Positions 17,298 to 28,709 of a stretch of DNA of 64,000 bases are shown here, piece by piece; position 1 is the first letter of the stretch, and every line of letters begins with the position of its first letter. Position numbers and translations under genes: made by a program. Origin of the DNA: Alteromonas sp. BMJM2 (GTDB lineage: Bacteria > Pseudomonadota > Gammaproteobacteria > Enterobacterales > Alteromonadaceae); the NCBI RefSeq assembly GCF_027257845.1, contig NZ_JAPVOT010000009.1, positions 118,480-182,479 of the forward strand, given 5' to 3'. The notes beneath the pieces were generated by a model. It saw only the letters and a program-made list of their open reading frames with translations, ran no database searches and was not told where the DNA came from.

Positions 17298-19685
17298 TTA
17301 CTCTCTTAACGCGGCTCCAAACTCAGATTCCAAACCTTTAACTACAGTATCGACAGCATGCTGAATTTCAGCTTCTTCTAAGGTTTTTTCTGGATCTTGT
17401 AAATGAAGTGACAATGCAAGGCTCTTGTAACCAGGTTCAATTCCCTTGCCTTTGTATTCATCAAACAAGTTTAGAGCAACTAGTTGATTTACGCCAATTT
17501 TTTCTATGTAAGAAAGAACATTTCCTACACGCACTTCATCTTTCACTGTAATAGCTATATCACGACGATTAGATGGAAAACGCGATATAGGTGCAGCAGA
17601 CGGTAATTTACGTTCACTAATAGCGTCTACCGCTAATTCAAACACAAATACACGACCGTTTACGCCCAGCAATTTAGTAAATTGTGGGTGAACAGCACCA
17701 ATATAGCCAACTTCTTCATCGTTAAGCAAAATTTTTGCAGTCATACCAGGATGCAACGCGCTGTGTTCGCCAGTAACAAATTGAAACTCACCGTGCTTAC
17801 CGGTAAGTGCCAATAACGCTTCCACATCTGCTTTTGCATCAAAGAAATCGACTGGGCTATCGCCTAAGTCCCAATGTTCTTCGTTACGACGCCCTGCTAC
17901 TACACCACCAATTACCTGCTGTTGCAATACACCATTTGGTGCATCTTGTTGAGGTATAAAGCGTAATCCGGTTTCAAACAGTCGAATTCGCTGTTGTTGA
18001 CGCTTCTGATTGTATGCTGAAGCGCCTAACAAACCTGGCCATAAACTTACGCGCATTACCGACATATCAGATGATATTGGGTGTGGTAACACCATGCCTT
18101 TTACATCAGGGAACAATGCGTTTTGTACTTTAGGGTCGACAAACGAATACGTAATAGCTTCGTTATAGCCTCTGCTTAATAACAACGACTTCATTGTACC
18201 TAGCGGCAACTGCGCTTCTTGGGAAGGCAACATGGCAAGCGTTGCGGCAGGCGCAACATTAGGAATGTTGTTGTAGCCGTAAACGCGGGCAATCTCTTCA
18301 ATCAAATCTTCTTCAATTGAAATATCAAAACGATAGCTAGGTGCAACGGCTTTCCAACCCTCGATGGTAGCGGTAACGTCTAAGCCTAAACGAGAAAGCA
18401 TCTCGCTTACCTTTGCGTCATCAATACTAATACCGAGCACGCGAGTTAAGCGGTCGCGACGAAGTGTAACCGTGGCTTGTTTAGGCAGTTTATCTTCTGA
18501 AACCGCTTCAACAACTGGGCCCGCTTCACCACCACAAATTTCAAGAACAAGCGCGGTAGCGCGTTCCATGGCTTTGCGCTGTAGCTGTGGATCCACGCCA
18601 CGCTCGTAACGATGCGATGCATCGGTGTGCAAACCGTACTGACGGGCACGGCCCATAATCACATCACGACTAAAAAACGCGCTTTCAAGCAAAATGTCTT
18701 TAGTTTCAGTGGTAACACCTGAATGCAAGCCACCGAAAATACCGGCCATGGCTAACGCTTTGTTATCGTCGGCAATTACCAGCGTGTTTTCTTTAAGTGT
18801 TGCTTCTGTTTCGTCAAGCAGAGTAAGCTTTTCGCCCTCTTTTGCCATGCGAACATTTACGTTGCCTTCAATACTTGCAAGGTTGAATGCGTGCATAGGT
18901 TGACCAAGTTCAAGCAACACAAAGTTAGTCACATCAACAATGGGGTCGATACTTCTAATACCGCAGCGGCGTAGCTTTTCAACCAGCCACAGTGGTGAAG
19001 CTGCAGATACATCAACGCCTTTAACAACGCGGCCTAAATAACGTGGGCATGCATCGTCTGCGCTAAGAGTAATAGCAAGCTTATCATCAATAGATGGTGC
19101 AACGTCTTCAACTAACGGTTCGCAAACGTCTAAGTTATTTAGCACGCCTACTTCACGGGCAATACCGCGAATACCTAAGCAGTCGGCGCGGTTAGGCGTT
19201 AAATCCACTTCAATAGCGTTATCATCAAGCCCAAGATATTCACGAATATCTGTGCCCACTGGCGCCTCTGCCGAAAGCTCGATAATACCGTCGTGATCGT
19301 CGCTTATGCCTAGCTCAGAAAAACTGCACAGCATACCGAAAGACGGCTCGCCGCGAAGCTTGGCTTTTTTAATTTTAAAGTTACCAGGCAATACCGCGCC
19401 CACACAGGCTACCGCGACTTTTATGCCTTGGCGACAATTAGGTGCGCCACAAACGATATCGAGCAGCTCATCGCCACCTACATTAATTTTGGTAACGCGA
19501 AGCTTATCGGCATTAGGGTGCTGACCGCACTCTACCACTTCACCCACTAAAACGCCGGTGAACTCGCCTGCCACAGGCTCTACGCCGTCTACTTCTAGGC
19601 CAGCCATGCTCAACTGTTCAGACAGCTCATGTGCCGACAGCGACGGGTTAACCCACTCTCTTAACCATTTTTCACTGAATTTCAT
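17298..19685 (-). CDS. pheT: phenylalanyl-tRNA synthetase beta subunit
   Basis: This 795-residue protein is the usual PheT length. It starts [12 protein letters not shown] and contains the N-terminal tRNA-binding (EMAP-like) domain (about 39-148), the B3/B4 editing region, the B5 domain (about 400-470), the catalytic-like core and a C-terminal anticodon-binding FDX-ACB domain (about 700-795, including [10 protein letters not shown]). It pairs with PheS to charge tRNA(Phe). It lies 14 bp after pheS and just before ihfA, so the three are co-transcribed. Confidence 0.98.
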   Translation of the reverse strand: MKFSEKWLREWVNPSLSAHELSEQLSMAGLEVDGVEPVAGEFTGVLVGEVVECGQHPNADKLRVTKINVGGDELLDIVCGAPNCRQGIKVAVACVGAVLPGNFKIKKAKLRGEPSFGMLCSFSELGISDDHDGIIELSAEAPVGTDIREYLGLDDNAIEVDLTPNRADCLGIRGIAREVGVLNNLDVCEPLVEDVAPSIDDKLAITLSADDACPRYLGRVVKGVDVSAASPLWLVEKLRRCGIRSIDPIVDVTNFVLLELGQPMHAFNLASIEGNVNVRMAKEGEKLTLLDETEATLKENTLVIADDNKALAMAGIFGGLHSGVTTETKDILLESAFFSRDVIMGRARQYGLHTDASHRYERGVDPQLQRKAMERATALVLEICGGEAGPVVEAVSEDKLPKQATVTLRRDRLTRVLGISIDDAKVSEMLSRLGLDVTATIEGWKAVAPSYRFDISIEEDLIEEIARVYGYNNIPNVAPAATLAMLPSQEAQLPLGTMKSLLLSRGYNEAITYSFVDPKVQNALFPDVKGMVLPHPISSDMSVMRVSLWPGLLGASAYNQKRQQQRIRLFETGLRFIPQQDAPNGVLQQQVIGGVVAGRRNEEHWDLGDSPVDFFDAKADVEALLALTGKHGEFQFVTGEHSALHPGMTAKILLNDEEVGYIGAVHPQFTKLLGVNGRVFVFELAVDAISERKLPSAAPISRFPSNRRDIAITVKDEVRVGNVLSYIEKIGVNQLVALNLFDEYKGKGIEPGYKSLALSLHLQDPEKTLEEAEIQHAVDTVVKGLESEFGAALRE

Positions 19686-19699
19686 GTGTACTCTCTGCC

Positions 19700-20789
<1,090 letters not shown>

Positions 20790-20854
20790 TACCGCTACCC
20801 TATATAGCTGATATTGGCAGATTTTTAGTAGGCAACCCATGATATCAATAGATG

Positions 20855-20860
20855 ATTATA
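20855..20860 (-). promoter_or_regulatory. possible -10 element of the pheS operon
   Basis: A perfect TATAAT lies on the minus strand about 65 bases upstream of the leader ORF start. The -35 region at the correct distance is poor. It is the best candidate promoter before pheS, but AT-rich surroundings make chance matches likely. Confidence 0.3.
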
Positions 20861-21062
20861 CTTATCGACTATAATTCTGATACTGGATTATCTGATTAAT
20901 GTAGTAACATCCTCTGCATATCAAGGTGCTTTGTTTATCGTAAATACAACTACTGGGGTTCAGCCCTAAGTTACGTACCTAAAAATTAAGTAAATAAATT
21001 GAGGCGTTACAGGCTAAAACTTGAAAGCTTAGTGATGAAAATAGGGGCTACGTCTAATTTTT

Positions 21063-22199
21063 ATGAATAAAAAAATTATATTTCTAATAAACTCAATAAA
21101 ATATGGCGGCGCGGAACGCGCTTTAGCCAGTATTCTTAGTAAGCCTGAATTGTATGACGGATTAGATGTTTCAATAGTGCTGCTTGACGACGAACCGCTC
21201 GAACGTGAGATGCCAAAAAACATTAACTTAATTAAGCTAAATAGCAAAGGTTCTATGTTAAATAGTGTAGTTAACCTGCATTCATATTTAAGGCAAGTTT
21301 CACCTGATTTAGTAGTAAGCTTTTTGGTTAGGTCGAACGTTTCAAACGCTTTTTTAAGGCTATTTAATCAGGTCCCAAAGTCAATACTTTGCGAGCGAAT
21401 GCACTTGAGTAGCCATTTGGATAATCAGTTTTCGGGTATTAAACGAAAACTTTCTTCACTTTTACCAAGATTATTATACCGTTATGCCGACGCTGTAGTA
21501 GGTGTATCGACAGGCGTAACAAATGACCTTGTATTGAATTTTTCACTTCCTCTCGCCAAAGCTTTTACAATTTATAACCCCTACAACACACAAGAAATTG
21601 CAGAAAAAGCTGAACTATCTTTGGAAATAAACACACCTGATGAATATATCGTTAGTACGGGGCGCTTAACACCTGCAAAAAATTTTAAACACCTCATTGA
21701 TTCCTATCTATCTTCCAAAGAACCTAGCCCACTTTGCATACTTGGAGAAGGAGAGCAAAAGGAAGAATTATTAGATTATATTTCGCAACGAAATGCGGCA
21801 GATAAAGTGTTGCTTTTGGGGTATGCAAAAAACCCTTTTCCAATTCTCGCCAAAGCTAAATACTATATATCAGCCTCGACTAACGAAGGCTTCCCAAATG
21901 CGCTCGTTGAAGCAATGGCAGTCGGGTTGCCTGTCATTATGACGAACTGCCCTTCTGGTCCTGCCGAGATATTGGAAGAAGATGAAACGTTTGATAGTAA
22001 AAAGCTCCATTTAGCTAAACACGGAATTCTAGTGCCGTTAGGCGATGAACATCAACTTACTGAAGCAATAAACCAATATCAGAATAGTCAGCTTAGGTGC
22101 CATTACAGCGAGAAGAGCATTGAACGGGTTGGCGATTTTCATATCGATAAAATTGCTACAGATTATTGGCAGTTTTTAAAATCAGTCCTTAACAATTGA
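21063..22199 (+). CDS. glycosyltransferase family 4
   Basis: This 378-residue GT-B enzyme has an N-terminal acceptor domain opening with IIFLINSIKYGGAERAL and a C-terminal nucleotide-sugar domain starting near VSTGRLTPAKNFKHLI. The family E-x7-E motif is EGFPNALVEAM, followed by SGPAEIL. It transfers a sugar to a growing lipid-linked polysaccharide at the cytoplasmic membrane face. The donor sugar is unknown. It is closely related to the glycosyltransferase at 35417-36553 (shared GGAER, NSxGS, SERxxxSSH-type and LYNPY stretches). It is the first gene of the polysaccharide locus after pheS and is oriented away from it. Ribosome binding sites here are weak and the DNA is AT-rich. Confidence 0.9.
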   Translation: MNKKIIFLINSIKYGGAERALASILSKPELYDGLDVSIVLLDDEPLEREMPKNINLIKLNSKGSMLNSVVNLHSYLRQVSPDLVVSFLVRSNVSNAFLRLFNQVPKSILCERMHLSSHLDNQFSGIKRKLSSLLPRLLYRYADAVVGVSTGVTNDLVLNFSLPLAKAFTIYNPYNTQEIAEKAELSLEINTPDEYIVSTGRLTPAKNFKHLIDSYLSSKEPSPLCILGEGEQKEELLDYISQRNAADKVLLLGYAKNPFPILAKAKYYISASTNEGFPNALVEAMAVGLPVIMTNCPSGPAEILEEDETFDSKKLHLAKHGILVPLGDEHQLTEAINQYQNSQLRCHYSEKSIERVGDFHIDKIATDYWQFLKSVLNN

Positions 22200-22374
22200 A
22201 ATAAATATATACATTCGTTTGCTAATCGCACCTCAATATTACTAAGAACATTGTAATTGTATGAGTAGCGCGAAGAACGTCGTATCCATACCGCTTAGAT
22301 AGTATGAAGTGTGGCGGAGATTTCTGTAAGTAGGCTATTTTTTATTGAGAATTTATATTTTTTTGCCGTATAAA

Positions 22375-23490
22375 TTAAGAAATTAAAGAACTAAACAAAG
22401 TTTCATGCTCTTTCGCGTTTTTCTCCCAAGTATTATTAGATTGAAGTAATTCAGCTGACTTGCTTCTGTAAATCGAATAATCTTCAGCTCTAAGCTTTTC
22501 TGTAAGCGCCGACACATCGCCCTTTTTCACATAGCTTTCCTCATTGAGTTTAAATTCGCGATGAGCTGGTATATCACTAGCTATTATAGGTGTTTTTGCT
22601 GACAGCGCTTCTGCTACTACTAAACAATATCCCTCCATAAATGAGGGGTTAACTAGAAGTGCTGCGTTCTGGTAGATAACTGCTAAGTCTGCCCCAGTGT
22701 GTGCACCAGCAAAGATAATTTTGTCACTTCGATACTCGGTAATTTTCGTTACAAAGTCGTTAGTAATATAATTATCGCCAACTATTACCAGCTTAAACTC
22801 CGTCGACTCCAAGCCTAAGTAAGCGTCAATAAGGTTATCAAACCCTTTAGTGGCATCTAACCTTCCTACAGCCAGTATATATTTTTTAGGCGCTACCCCT
22901 ATTTCTTTTAAAAACGCTTCTTGATCGATTTGAATAGGCTCCTCATTAAGAGAGCCTGCATTACGAATAACTACACGTTTTTGCATAGAAAACGGAAAGC
23001 GAGAATCTAACTCTTCTTTCACGGATGAACTAACGCAAATAACTCTTGAAGCAAATAGAACAGTAAACAGCTCCCCCATCTTCAAGATTAACTTTGCGTA
23101 CCACTTCCATTTTGGTCTTTTGTAATCGGGGGAATGGTGTGTAACAACCGTTTTAAACCCTAGCAGTCGAGAAAGTAGACTAAAGAAGCCTGGTCCTATT
23201 CCATGAAGATGCATAATTTTCGGATGAATGAAGATACGGGCATAACACAAGGCGACAAACGTGTGAAAAAATGTCTCAAACCCAGAAATTTTAAGCGCTT
23301 TGATTACTTTAACATCAACGTTTTCGTACTGATAACTATCTTGATTGTTGTAGGGCAGTCTGGCAATAAGCGTTATTTTATAAGACGGATTATCCCTAAT
23401 CATTAATGGGTAGAGCTTTTGACAAATTGTTTCGACCCCTCCCACAAAACCGGGTATCCCTCTGGTGCCGATTACACATACATGCGTCAT
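22375..23490 (-). CDS. glycosyltransferase family 4 with DUF1972-type N-terminus
   Basis: This 371-residue GT-B enzyme has an N-terminus with TRGIPGFVGGVET, typical of the DUF1972 rhamnosyl/glycosyltransferase group, then VTHHSPDY and a C-terminal domain with VGRLDATKGFDNLI and an EGYCLVVAEAL E-x7-E motif. It should add a sugar to the repeat unit of the exopolysaccharide. It is a paralogue of the gene at 32830-33936, with shared RGIP, HTFVA, GIGP/AIGP and VTHH stretches. It converges on the preceding glycosyltransferase and diverges from the beta-helix lipoprotein gene. Confidence 0.9.
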   Translation of the reverse strand: MTHVCVIGTRGIPGFVGGVETICQKLYPLMIRDNPSYKITLIARLPYNNQDSYQYENVDVKVIKALKISGFETFFHTFVALCYARIFIHPKIMHLHGIGPGFFSLLSRLLGFKTVVTHHSPDYKRPKWKWYAKLILKMGELFTVLFASRVICVSSSVKEELDSRFPFSMQKRVVIRNAGSLNEEPIQIDQEAFLKEIGVAPKKYILAVGRLDATKGFDNLIDAYLGLESTEFKLVIVGDNYITNDFVTKITEYRSDKIIFAGAHTGADLAVIYQNAALLVNPSFMEGYCLVVAEALSAKTPIIASDIPAHREFKLNEESYVKKGDVSALTEKLRAEDYSIYRSKSAELLQSNNTWEKNAKEHETLFSSLIS

Positions 23491-23849
23491 TTATTCATCC
23501 CTTGCTTACTCATAGAACTTTATCTTGTTAGAAATCATCAGAAAGAGAAGATTAACGCTAGAAATTCAGCTTACTTCATCTATTTATGACTCTTTTAGTT
23601 TATAACGATTTAAAAAGTAGTAATACGATCAAAGTACTTTGAATAACTATTATTTTTGAAAAACCCTGCAGTTATTAAACTTTTGTATTAATTGTGTGCA
23701 ATGTGTAACACTTTAACCATAACTATTAGACATAATTTATCTACCGCAAATAATTAAACCTACCTTGCTACGTTCAGCCGCAACCACTACCATTTAAGTA
23801 GTTATACGTTTTTTCTTCCCTTTTCATTCTCAAACTTCAGGAACGTTAA
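23491..23849. other. AT-rich divergent intergenic region
   Basis: This 359-bp gap lies between two divergent genes. It is AT-rich, with no open frame worth reporting and no convincing promoter hexamer pair. AGGAA lies just before the downstream ATG. Confidence 0.6.
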
Positions 23850-26330
23850 ATGAATACTTTTCACGTTAGGCTTCCGAAAATTGGCCACTATTTGGTTCTA
23901 GCTCTTTCTTTCTTTGTTGCTTCTTGCGCAACAGTAAAAAACGAAGAGGTTTCTTACAAAAATAATACTCAGCCAGGTGAAATAGTTTTTAGCTATTTAT
24001 CTTCAAACCTTACCAATGAAAATAGTGCATTACTTCTTTTAAAAAACTATAGCGGACCAAAGAAAGCAAAATCTCTCGTTAACACTTATACTAGCGAGAT
24101 ATCTCAATTGTTTGAGAAGGATATTCTTTCACTTGCAATAGGTGGTGATGAACAACATAAGCCAACTCGCTTACGCGACTTGAGTTCAAAACAAGCCACT
24201 GCTCTATTTGCATTATTCCCTGTAGATGCCGCCAAATGGATCAATTTAGTTTCTGAGCATTCTCAGCTAGAAAAGAATGATATTTACGAAGCGGCTATAG
24301 CAGCAGGTCTCGATCCCTCTTTAGTATTCGCCGCTTCCGCATCGGGATTTGCAGATACCGCGACCCCACTTATTAATTCTATTGGCTTAGTTGTATATGG
24401 CCAAGATGAAGACAGCACCGCCTCTGTTCGCTATATGTCTGCCGACGAAACACATTGGAAAAAAGGTTTGAACTTAACTTGGGAGCCTATTTACGGCTCA
24501 TTTGCTGGCAGCATCGTATATCTTGAAGCAAATACAACATACGATATTGAGGTAGATATAGCAGACGCGAGTGGTAACAGCATTACGCATTCATTCAGAA
24601 CAACAACAAAGCCAAACTCTCCTCCAATTGACCCTAACAACATTCATTACTTGTCAGACATTTATTCAGGCGGCCAATTAGACTTAGAAGCTTTAAATAT
24701 TTCCGGCAACGAAAACGGCTACGCAAAAATTATTGGTGATGGTCAAACAATAGAGGTTGGTGACGATGCATTGGCAGCAGTCAATATTGGTAACCAGTCT
24801 TATATCATGCTTGAAAACCTAACGGTTAAGGGTGGAAAGAGATATGGCATTTTTGCCAAAAAAGCTCACCACATATGGATTAAAGGATGCAATGTGTCTG
24901 AATTTGGTCGCAAAGCGGTAGATATTCGAAACGGCATTGCATATTCAAGCACTACTTCTAACTCACCTATAAACTACGACTCCGGCATTTATTTAGAGCG
25001 AAGTGGGATTGCTGTTATAGAGGAATGTGAAGTTCATAGCCCGAATTTGGCAGCGAATACCTGGAGGGTTGGGCACCCAAAAGGGGCCAATGCGCTTCAA
25101 GTATGGGCATATCACGATAGCGACAAATACCGGGGTGAATTTATAGTTAGAAATAACAAATTTTACGGTTCGCAAAGCCATAGATTTAACGATGTAATAG
25201 AAGGCAGAATGAATTTTGAACGTCGTGGCGGCTTTGTTAAAAATTCTGCCATATATGGAAACTATCTAGCCTACGCCAATGACGATTTGATAGAAATTGA
25301 TGGTGGCCAACAGAATGTACTAGTTTACGATAATGAGATGGAGCAAGGTTACGCAGGTATTAGCATTGCACCGAACATGTTGGGCCCCAGCTATATTTTT
25401 CATAATCACATTCACAATCTGGGTGATGAAACTGGAAAAGAATGGACAGCAATAAAAGCCGGCGGGTTAATAGCAAAGCCCGCAGGTAGAACGTTTATTT
25501 TTGAAAACTTTATTGATGTAAAGCGCAATGGTATTGCAGCATCCCGAGTTAATGGAGACTCAACAATATGGATAACGTCACAAAACAATGTCATTTTCAC
25601 AAAGAATGCGGGCAACACGGTTGGCTACTGCATACTTGATAAAGAAAAGTATATAGGCAGCACTAGCACTAATGATTTGTGTTACAACCAAAACATGATG
25701 GATGCTAGATACGAATTCAACTACGACAATATTACAGAGCACGTGTACTCAGATGATTTAGAATATATTGATTCATTGAAGGCAGTTGATGATCCTAATC
25801 TGTTTATAGCCGACGAGCACGTAATTCCAAACTTCACAAAAGATGTAGTTTTACATACGTCTATAAAAGAAAACGAAACTATTTGGAAGTTTAACGCCTA
25901 TGACAATAGAGAAAAGCACAGAGGCTTTCCGAAGCAGTACAAGTACGGAACTACTCAAATTGCAAAAGATGACTCTGTAACGCTAACAGGCAACAACTGG
26001 CGGATATTTCCTGTAGATTTAACGCTAACAAAAGAGTCCGTTCTTGAACTAACCTTGAGTGTACAGGGTAACCCTGAAATAGTAGGTATTGGTTTCGAAA
26101 CGAATAAAAGCCTCACTAGTTCGCGGGTTTTAAAATTCACTGGCTCTCAAGACTGGGGCGTAAATGCTGAAAGTGCGTTTAGCCCCCCAACTAGTATAAT
26201 TTCGTTTCCTATCGGCGAGCATATAACCGGTGAGATAAGCTATCTGCTTTTGCTCTTAGATAATGACGAGGTAAACCGTTCGCATAACAGCGATAAAGTT
26301 AAGTTTGATGATATCCGAGTACTTAACTAG
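23850..26330 (+). CDS. lipoprotein with right-handed beta-helix domain, possible polysaccharide lyase or epimerase
   Basis: This 826-residue secreted lipoprotein has a signal with lipobox FVASC and acylation Cys26. Residues about 117-167 hold a small helical segment (FPVDAAKWINLV...AAIAAGLDPSLV) that is also found in the protein at 39871-40443. Residues about 190-250 resemble a fibronectin-like beta domain. From about 290 to 650 the sequence shows repeated short beta-strand turns with Asn/Gly ladders (IMLENLTVKGGKRYGIFAK, IWIKGCNVSEFGRKAV, FIVRNNKFYGSQSHR), the mark of a parallel beta-helix as in polysaccharide lyases and epimerases. The C-terminal about 150 residues look like a carbohydrate-binding-type beta sandwich. 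In this locus it may trim or modify the secreted polymer. Catalytic residues were not identified. Confidence 0.7.
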   Translation: MNTFHVRLPKIGHYLVLALSFFVASCATVKNEEVSYKNNTQPGEIVFSYLSSNLTNENSALLLLKNYSGPKKAKSLVNTYTSEISQLFEKDILSLAIGGDEQHKPTRLRDLSSKQATALFALFPVDAAKWINLVSEHSQLEKNDIYEAAIAAGLDPSLVFAASASGFADTATPLINSIGLVVYGQDEDSTASVRYMSADETHWKKGLNLTWEPIYGSFAGSIVYLEANTTYDIEVDIADASGNSITHSFRTTTKPNSPPIDPNNIHYLSDIYSGGQLDLEALNISGNENGYAKIIGDGQTIEVGDDALAAVNIGNQSYIMLENLTVKGGKRYGIFAKKAHHIWIKGCNVSEFGRKAVDIRNGIAYSSTTSNSPINYDSGIYLERSGIAVIEECEVHSPNLAANTWRVGHPKGANALQVWAYHDSDKYRGEFIVRNNKFYGSQSHRFNDVIEGRMNFERRGGFVKNSAIYGNYLAYANDDLIEIDGGQQNVLVYDNEMEQGYAGISIAPNMLGPSYIFHNHIHNLGDETGKEWTAIKAGGLIAKPAGRTFIFENFIDVKRNGIAASRVNGDSTIWITSQNNVIFTKNAGNTVGYCILDKEKYIGSTSTNDLCYNQNMMDARYEFNYDNITEHVYSDDLEYIDSLKAVDDPNLFIADEHVIPNFTKDVVLHTSIKENETIWKFNAYDNREKHRGFPKQYKYGTTQIAKDDSVTLTGNNWRIFPVDLTLTKESVLELTLSVQGNPEIVGIGFETNKSLTSSRVLKFTGSQDWGVNAESAFSPPTSIISFPIGEHITGEISYLLLLLDNDEVNRSHNSDKVKFDDIRVLN

Positions 26331-26680
26331 CACGAGAATGCGCATGAGTTGAAATAGAAGTTTGACAATGGCTAGCTAATACAAAAAACATCCTACAATT
26401 CATAGCAGCTTATTAAGAGAGCTGTTATTTGTTCTGTAATTTATTTAAGCCGTATATGAAGTATGTGCAGTTACAAAAGATTTTAACTTGAGTAGAAAAT
26501 GTCGAAAAGCTTTTACAATCACATTTGAACCTCACTGATTAGCCGCATAATTTATCACTGCTTCGTAATGTAACCATTAAATCTTTTATCTGGGCTTCTA
26601 TGGATTGGGCATTGTTTTGGTTGCAATAGTTAATCGATTAGCACGCAAGCTTATGACTATTTCTAAAAAAAATTAAAAAA
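26331..26680. other. intergenic region, no gene seen
   Basis: This is about 350 bp of AT-rich sequence after the beta-helix lipoprotein. One short open stretch near 26590-26670 would encode a hydrophobic segment with a basic end but has no start codon, so I do not call it. Confidence 0.5.
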
Positions 26681-26703
26681 AAAGCCCCTAAGGGCTTTTT
26701 TCG
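26681..26703. terminator. bidirectional intrinsic terminator
   Basis: The hairpin AAGCCCCTAAGGGCTT is flanked by A-runs on the left and T-runs on the right. It can end transcription of the PEP-CTERM-like gene on the minus strand and of any read-through from the lipoprotein gene on the plus strand. Confidence 0.85.
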
Positions 26704-26723
26704 TTTTTGTAAGACAAAGTCGA

Positions 26724-27350
26724 TTATCTAAATCTTCTTACAAGCATAAGGGCCATAGATAACACTAGTATACCAAAAGTGCCTGGCGCAGATACAGCAA
26801 CCGAAGACCCTGGACCGCCAATAGTGATGCCGCTTGCAACAAACTGAGACGCGTCGGAGTTACCAGAAACTGCTTCTAAGGAACCAAAAAGCGTTTCTCC
26901 AGAAGAGAAAACGATTGACACAAGAGCACCAATCAAATCATCACCATCAACTCTAGTAGGAGAAGGCATAAAATCTAAATCGATGTCCCATACAATCGAC
27001 TCACCTGAATCAAAATCTGTAAAAAACATCTCAAAAAATGAGGCACCATCAGCCACAACTACTGGGCCAACCAATCCAGTGGCCAAATCAGAGCCGCCTA
27101 CCGGTGTAAATTGCTTGCCATCGCTATTATTTACTACGCCGCCACTGACTGTGTCAAAAACTACCCCAAGACCAGACAAATCTATAGAAGCACTCTCAAT
27201 TTTCTCATTAGCGGTTGAGTCGTTTTGTATTTCAAACGAGTTGTAGAACGTATTACCGTCTATAAAAAAACTTATGATTGGAGTGGCGTTAGCCGTAGCA
27301 GACAGTAACGAAAGACTGCAAGCTAGAATTAAACTATTTATATACTTCAT
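26724..27350 (-). CDS. secreted protein with PEP-CTERM-like sorting tail
   Basis: The start at 27350 is chosen because AGAGG lies just upstream and it gives a clean signal peptide (MKYINSLILACSLSLLSATANA). The 208-residue product has an acidic beta-rich middle. Its C-terminal tail is made of APGT, then a hydrophobic helix (FGILVLSMALMLV) and a final RRFR. That three-part tail is the plan of PEP-CTERM sorting signals, which are cut by exosortases, although the canonical PEP triad reads APG here. Such proteins are exported with exopolysaccharide and help build the matrix or flocs. No exosortase gene is in the window. A near-consensus sigma-54 promoter lies about 46 bp upstream, and a terminator follows the gene. 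Confidence 0.7.
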   Translation of the reverse strand: MKYINSLILACSLSLLSATANATPIISFFIDGNTFYNSFEIQNDSTANEKIESASIDLSGLGVVFDTVSGGVVNNSDGKQFTPVGGSDLATGLVGPVVVADGASFFEMFFTDFDSGESIVWDIDLDFMPSPTRVDGDDLIGALVSIVFSSGETLFGSLEAVSGNSDASQFVASGITIGGPGSSVAVSAPGTFGILVLSMALMLVRRFR

Positions 27351-27395
27351 AAAGCCTCTGATATTAATAAAGCGTGTTTCACTACAAATAATTAA

Positions 27396-27412
27396 ATGCA
27401 AAGCACATGCCA
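27396..27412 (-). promoter_or_regulatory. sigma-54 promoter of the PEP-CTERM-like gene
   Basis: TGGCATGTGCTTTGCAT on the minus strand matches the sigma-54 consensus TGGCAC-N5-TTGCA at nearly every key base, with GG and GC exactly 12 bases apart. The predicted transcription start is near 27386, about 36 bases before the ATG. An inverted pair TGTCAAA / TTTGACA (27450-27456 and 27483-27489) upstream could be an activator site. Confidence 0.65.
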
Positions 27413-27566
27413 AATTGTAAACGACTGATAAATAAAGGGTTATTTAAAATGTCAAATCAAAGAAATATAAAATGTAAATATCTTTGACACTATTTTAGCT
27501 ATTTTGCCTCAATTTGAGAATACAGCTATATTTGCCTCATACATCGAATTGAAACAGACGATTAGG

Positions 27567-28709
27567 TTAAGATCGAATCAGCCCTAAAACTTCTCTCCAC
27601 ATTTCCTTTGACTTTGCTTTGTACCCACTAGCCTCTGGCGATATTACCCCAGGCGCTTTTTGAATAGCCATCATAAATAATTTTGACAATTCTTCTGAAC
27701 TCATACCACTATCTAAAAGGAATTTTTCCTGCCCGTACTCTCGAAAAAGTTGCTCGTATTTAAAGCTCCAACTAGTTCCTATACATGGAACACCTTGACA
27801 TAGGGCACTTACACAACCATGGAAACGAGAGCAAACTAGAGCCTTACTAGCACCGATTATACCTTTAACTTTTAATGGGTCTGCTTCTTCAATTTGCTCA
27901 ACGCTAAAACCTAGTTCATCTTCTATTTTCAGACATATTTGTTTATCTTTAATACCTTCGTGATTGAGTATTACAACTGAAAGACCCGCTTGTTTTGCTA
28001 ATTTCCCAAGCTCAACAAGCTTTTGAATATAAGTTCGGCCCCACTCTGTATTATTGTTTTGGCCGCTGAGCATTTTATTGTTAGGGATTATAACGAATTT
28101 ACCCTCCCCGTTTCTAAAGTAGTCTGGTAAATCGCCAGGCACAAGGTTTGTGAAATCAGGAAACTGCCTCAGATTTGACTTATTTGAGTTTAATTCAGAA
28201 ATATTGTTATAGCTATTTGCTTCACGCGCACATATTAAACTAGCTTTTGGCAAAGCTTTTTTTAATGCTTTGATATCTGCCTGTCTAGTGAAAGGCCCTA
28301 GGGCTTGCGGTAAAAAAATAAATTTCTTATCGTGCGATGCAAACCTTAATATTTCACTACATACTTGCCTAATATGCATTGACCCCCACTGGTCACCATA
28401 GGCAAAACCAGAACCGTCAAGTACTACATCAACATCAGCTTCAAGTACAATGCCCTTTTTTTGTATTAAATAATTTCTTAGAACTGAAGGTATATAATAA
28501 GTTAGAAAATTTAGATTTAGCCTATTTTTTTGAAGCATGACTTTCTTTATCGCGCCAATATTTTCGACTTTATGTACTGGGCAGTTTGAATTGTGCTTCA
28601 TTGCCAATTGATATTCGATGCCTGAATTCTTCAATTCTTGTAATATTGCCTGCAACATCAATTCAGCGCCCTTGTTTACAAACTGTAAACCTCTCAACTC
28701 AATAATCAT
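27567..28709 (-). CDS. polysaccharide pyruvyl transferase family protein
   Basis: This 380-residue protein belongs to the PF04230-type pyruvyltransferases, which add ketal-linked pyruvate from phosphoenolpyruvate to sugars of cell-surface polymers. It begins IIELRGLQFVNKGAELML, the usual opening of the family, and has the C-terminal SRFHGCVSALCQGVPCIGTSWSFKYE stretch with the conserved R/H residues. It is the last gene of the long minus-strand operon and overlaps the stop of the nitroreductase-like gene. It should give the polymer a negative charge. Activity on a specific sugar is not known. Confidence 0.85.
   Translation of the reverse strand: MIIELRGLQFVNKGAELMLQAILQELKNSGIEYQLAMKHNSNCPVHKVENIGAIKKVMLQKNRLNLNFLTYYIPSVLRNYLIQKKGIVLEADVDVVLDGSGFAYGDQWGSMHIRQVCSEILRFASHDKKFIFLPQALGPFTRQADIKALKKALPKASLICAREANSYNNISELNSNKSNLRQFPDFTNLVPGDLPDYFRNGEGKFVIIPNNKMLSGQNNNTEWGRTYIQKLVELGKLAKQAGLSVVILNHEGIKDKQICLKIEDELGFSVEQIEEADPLKVKGIIGASKALVCSRFHGCVSALCQGVPCIGTSWSFKYEQLFREYGQEKFLLDSGMSSEELSKLFMMAIQKAPGVISPEASGYKAKSKEMWREVLGLIRS

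Noticed and set aside
26590..26670. Short open stretch encoding a hydrophobic segment with a basic end (GIVLVAIVNRLARKLM)
   Set aside because: It resembles a sorting tail and lies near a PEP-CTERM-like gene, but it has no start codon, is only about 31 codons after a stop, and could be chance in AT-rich DNA.
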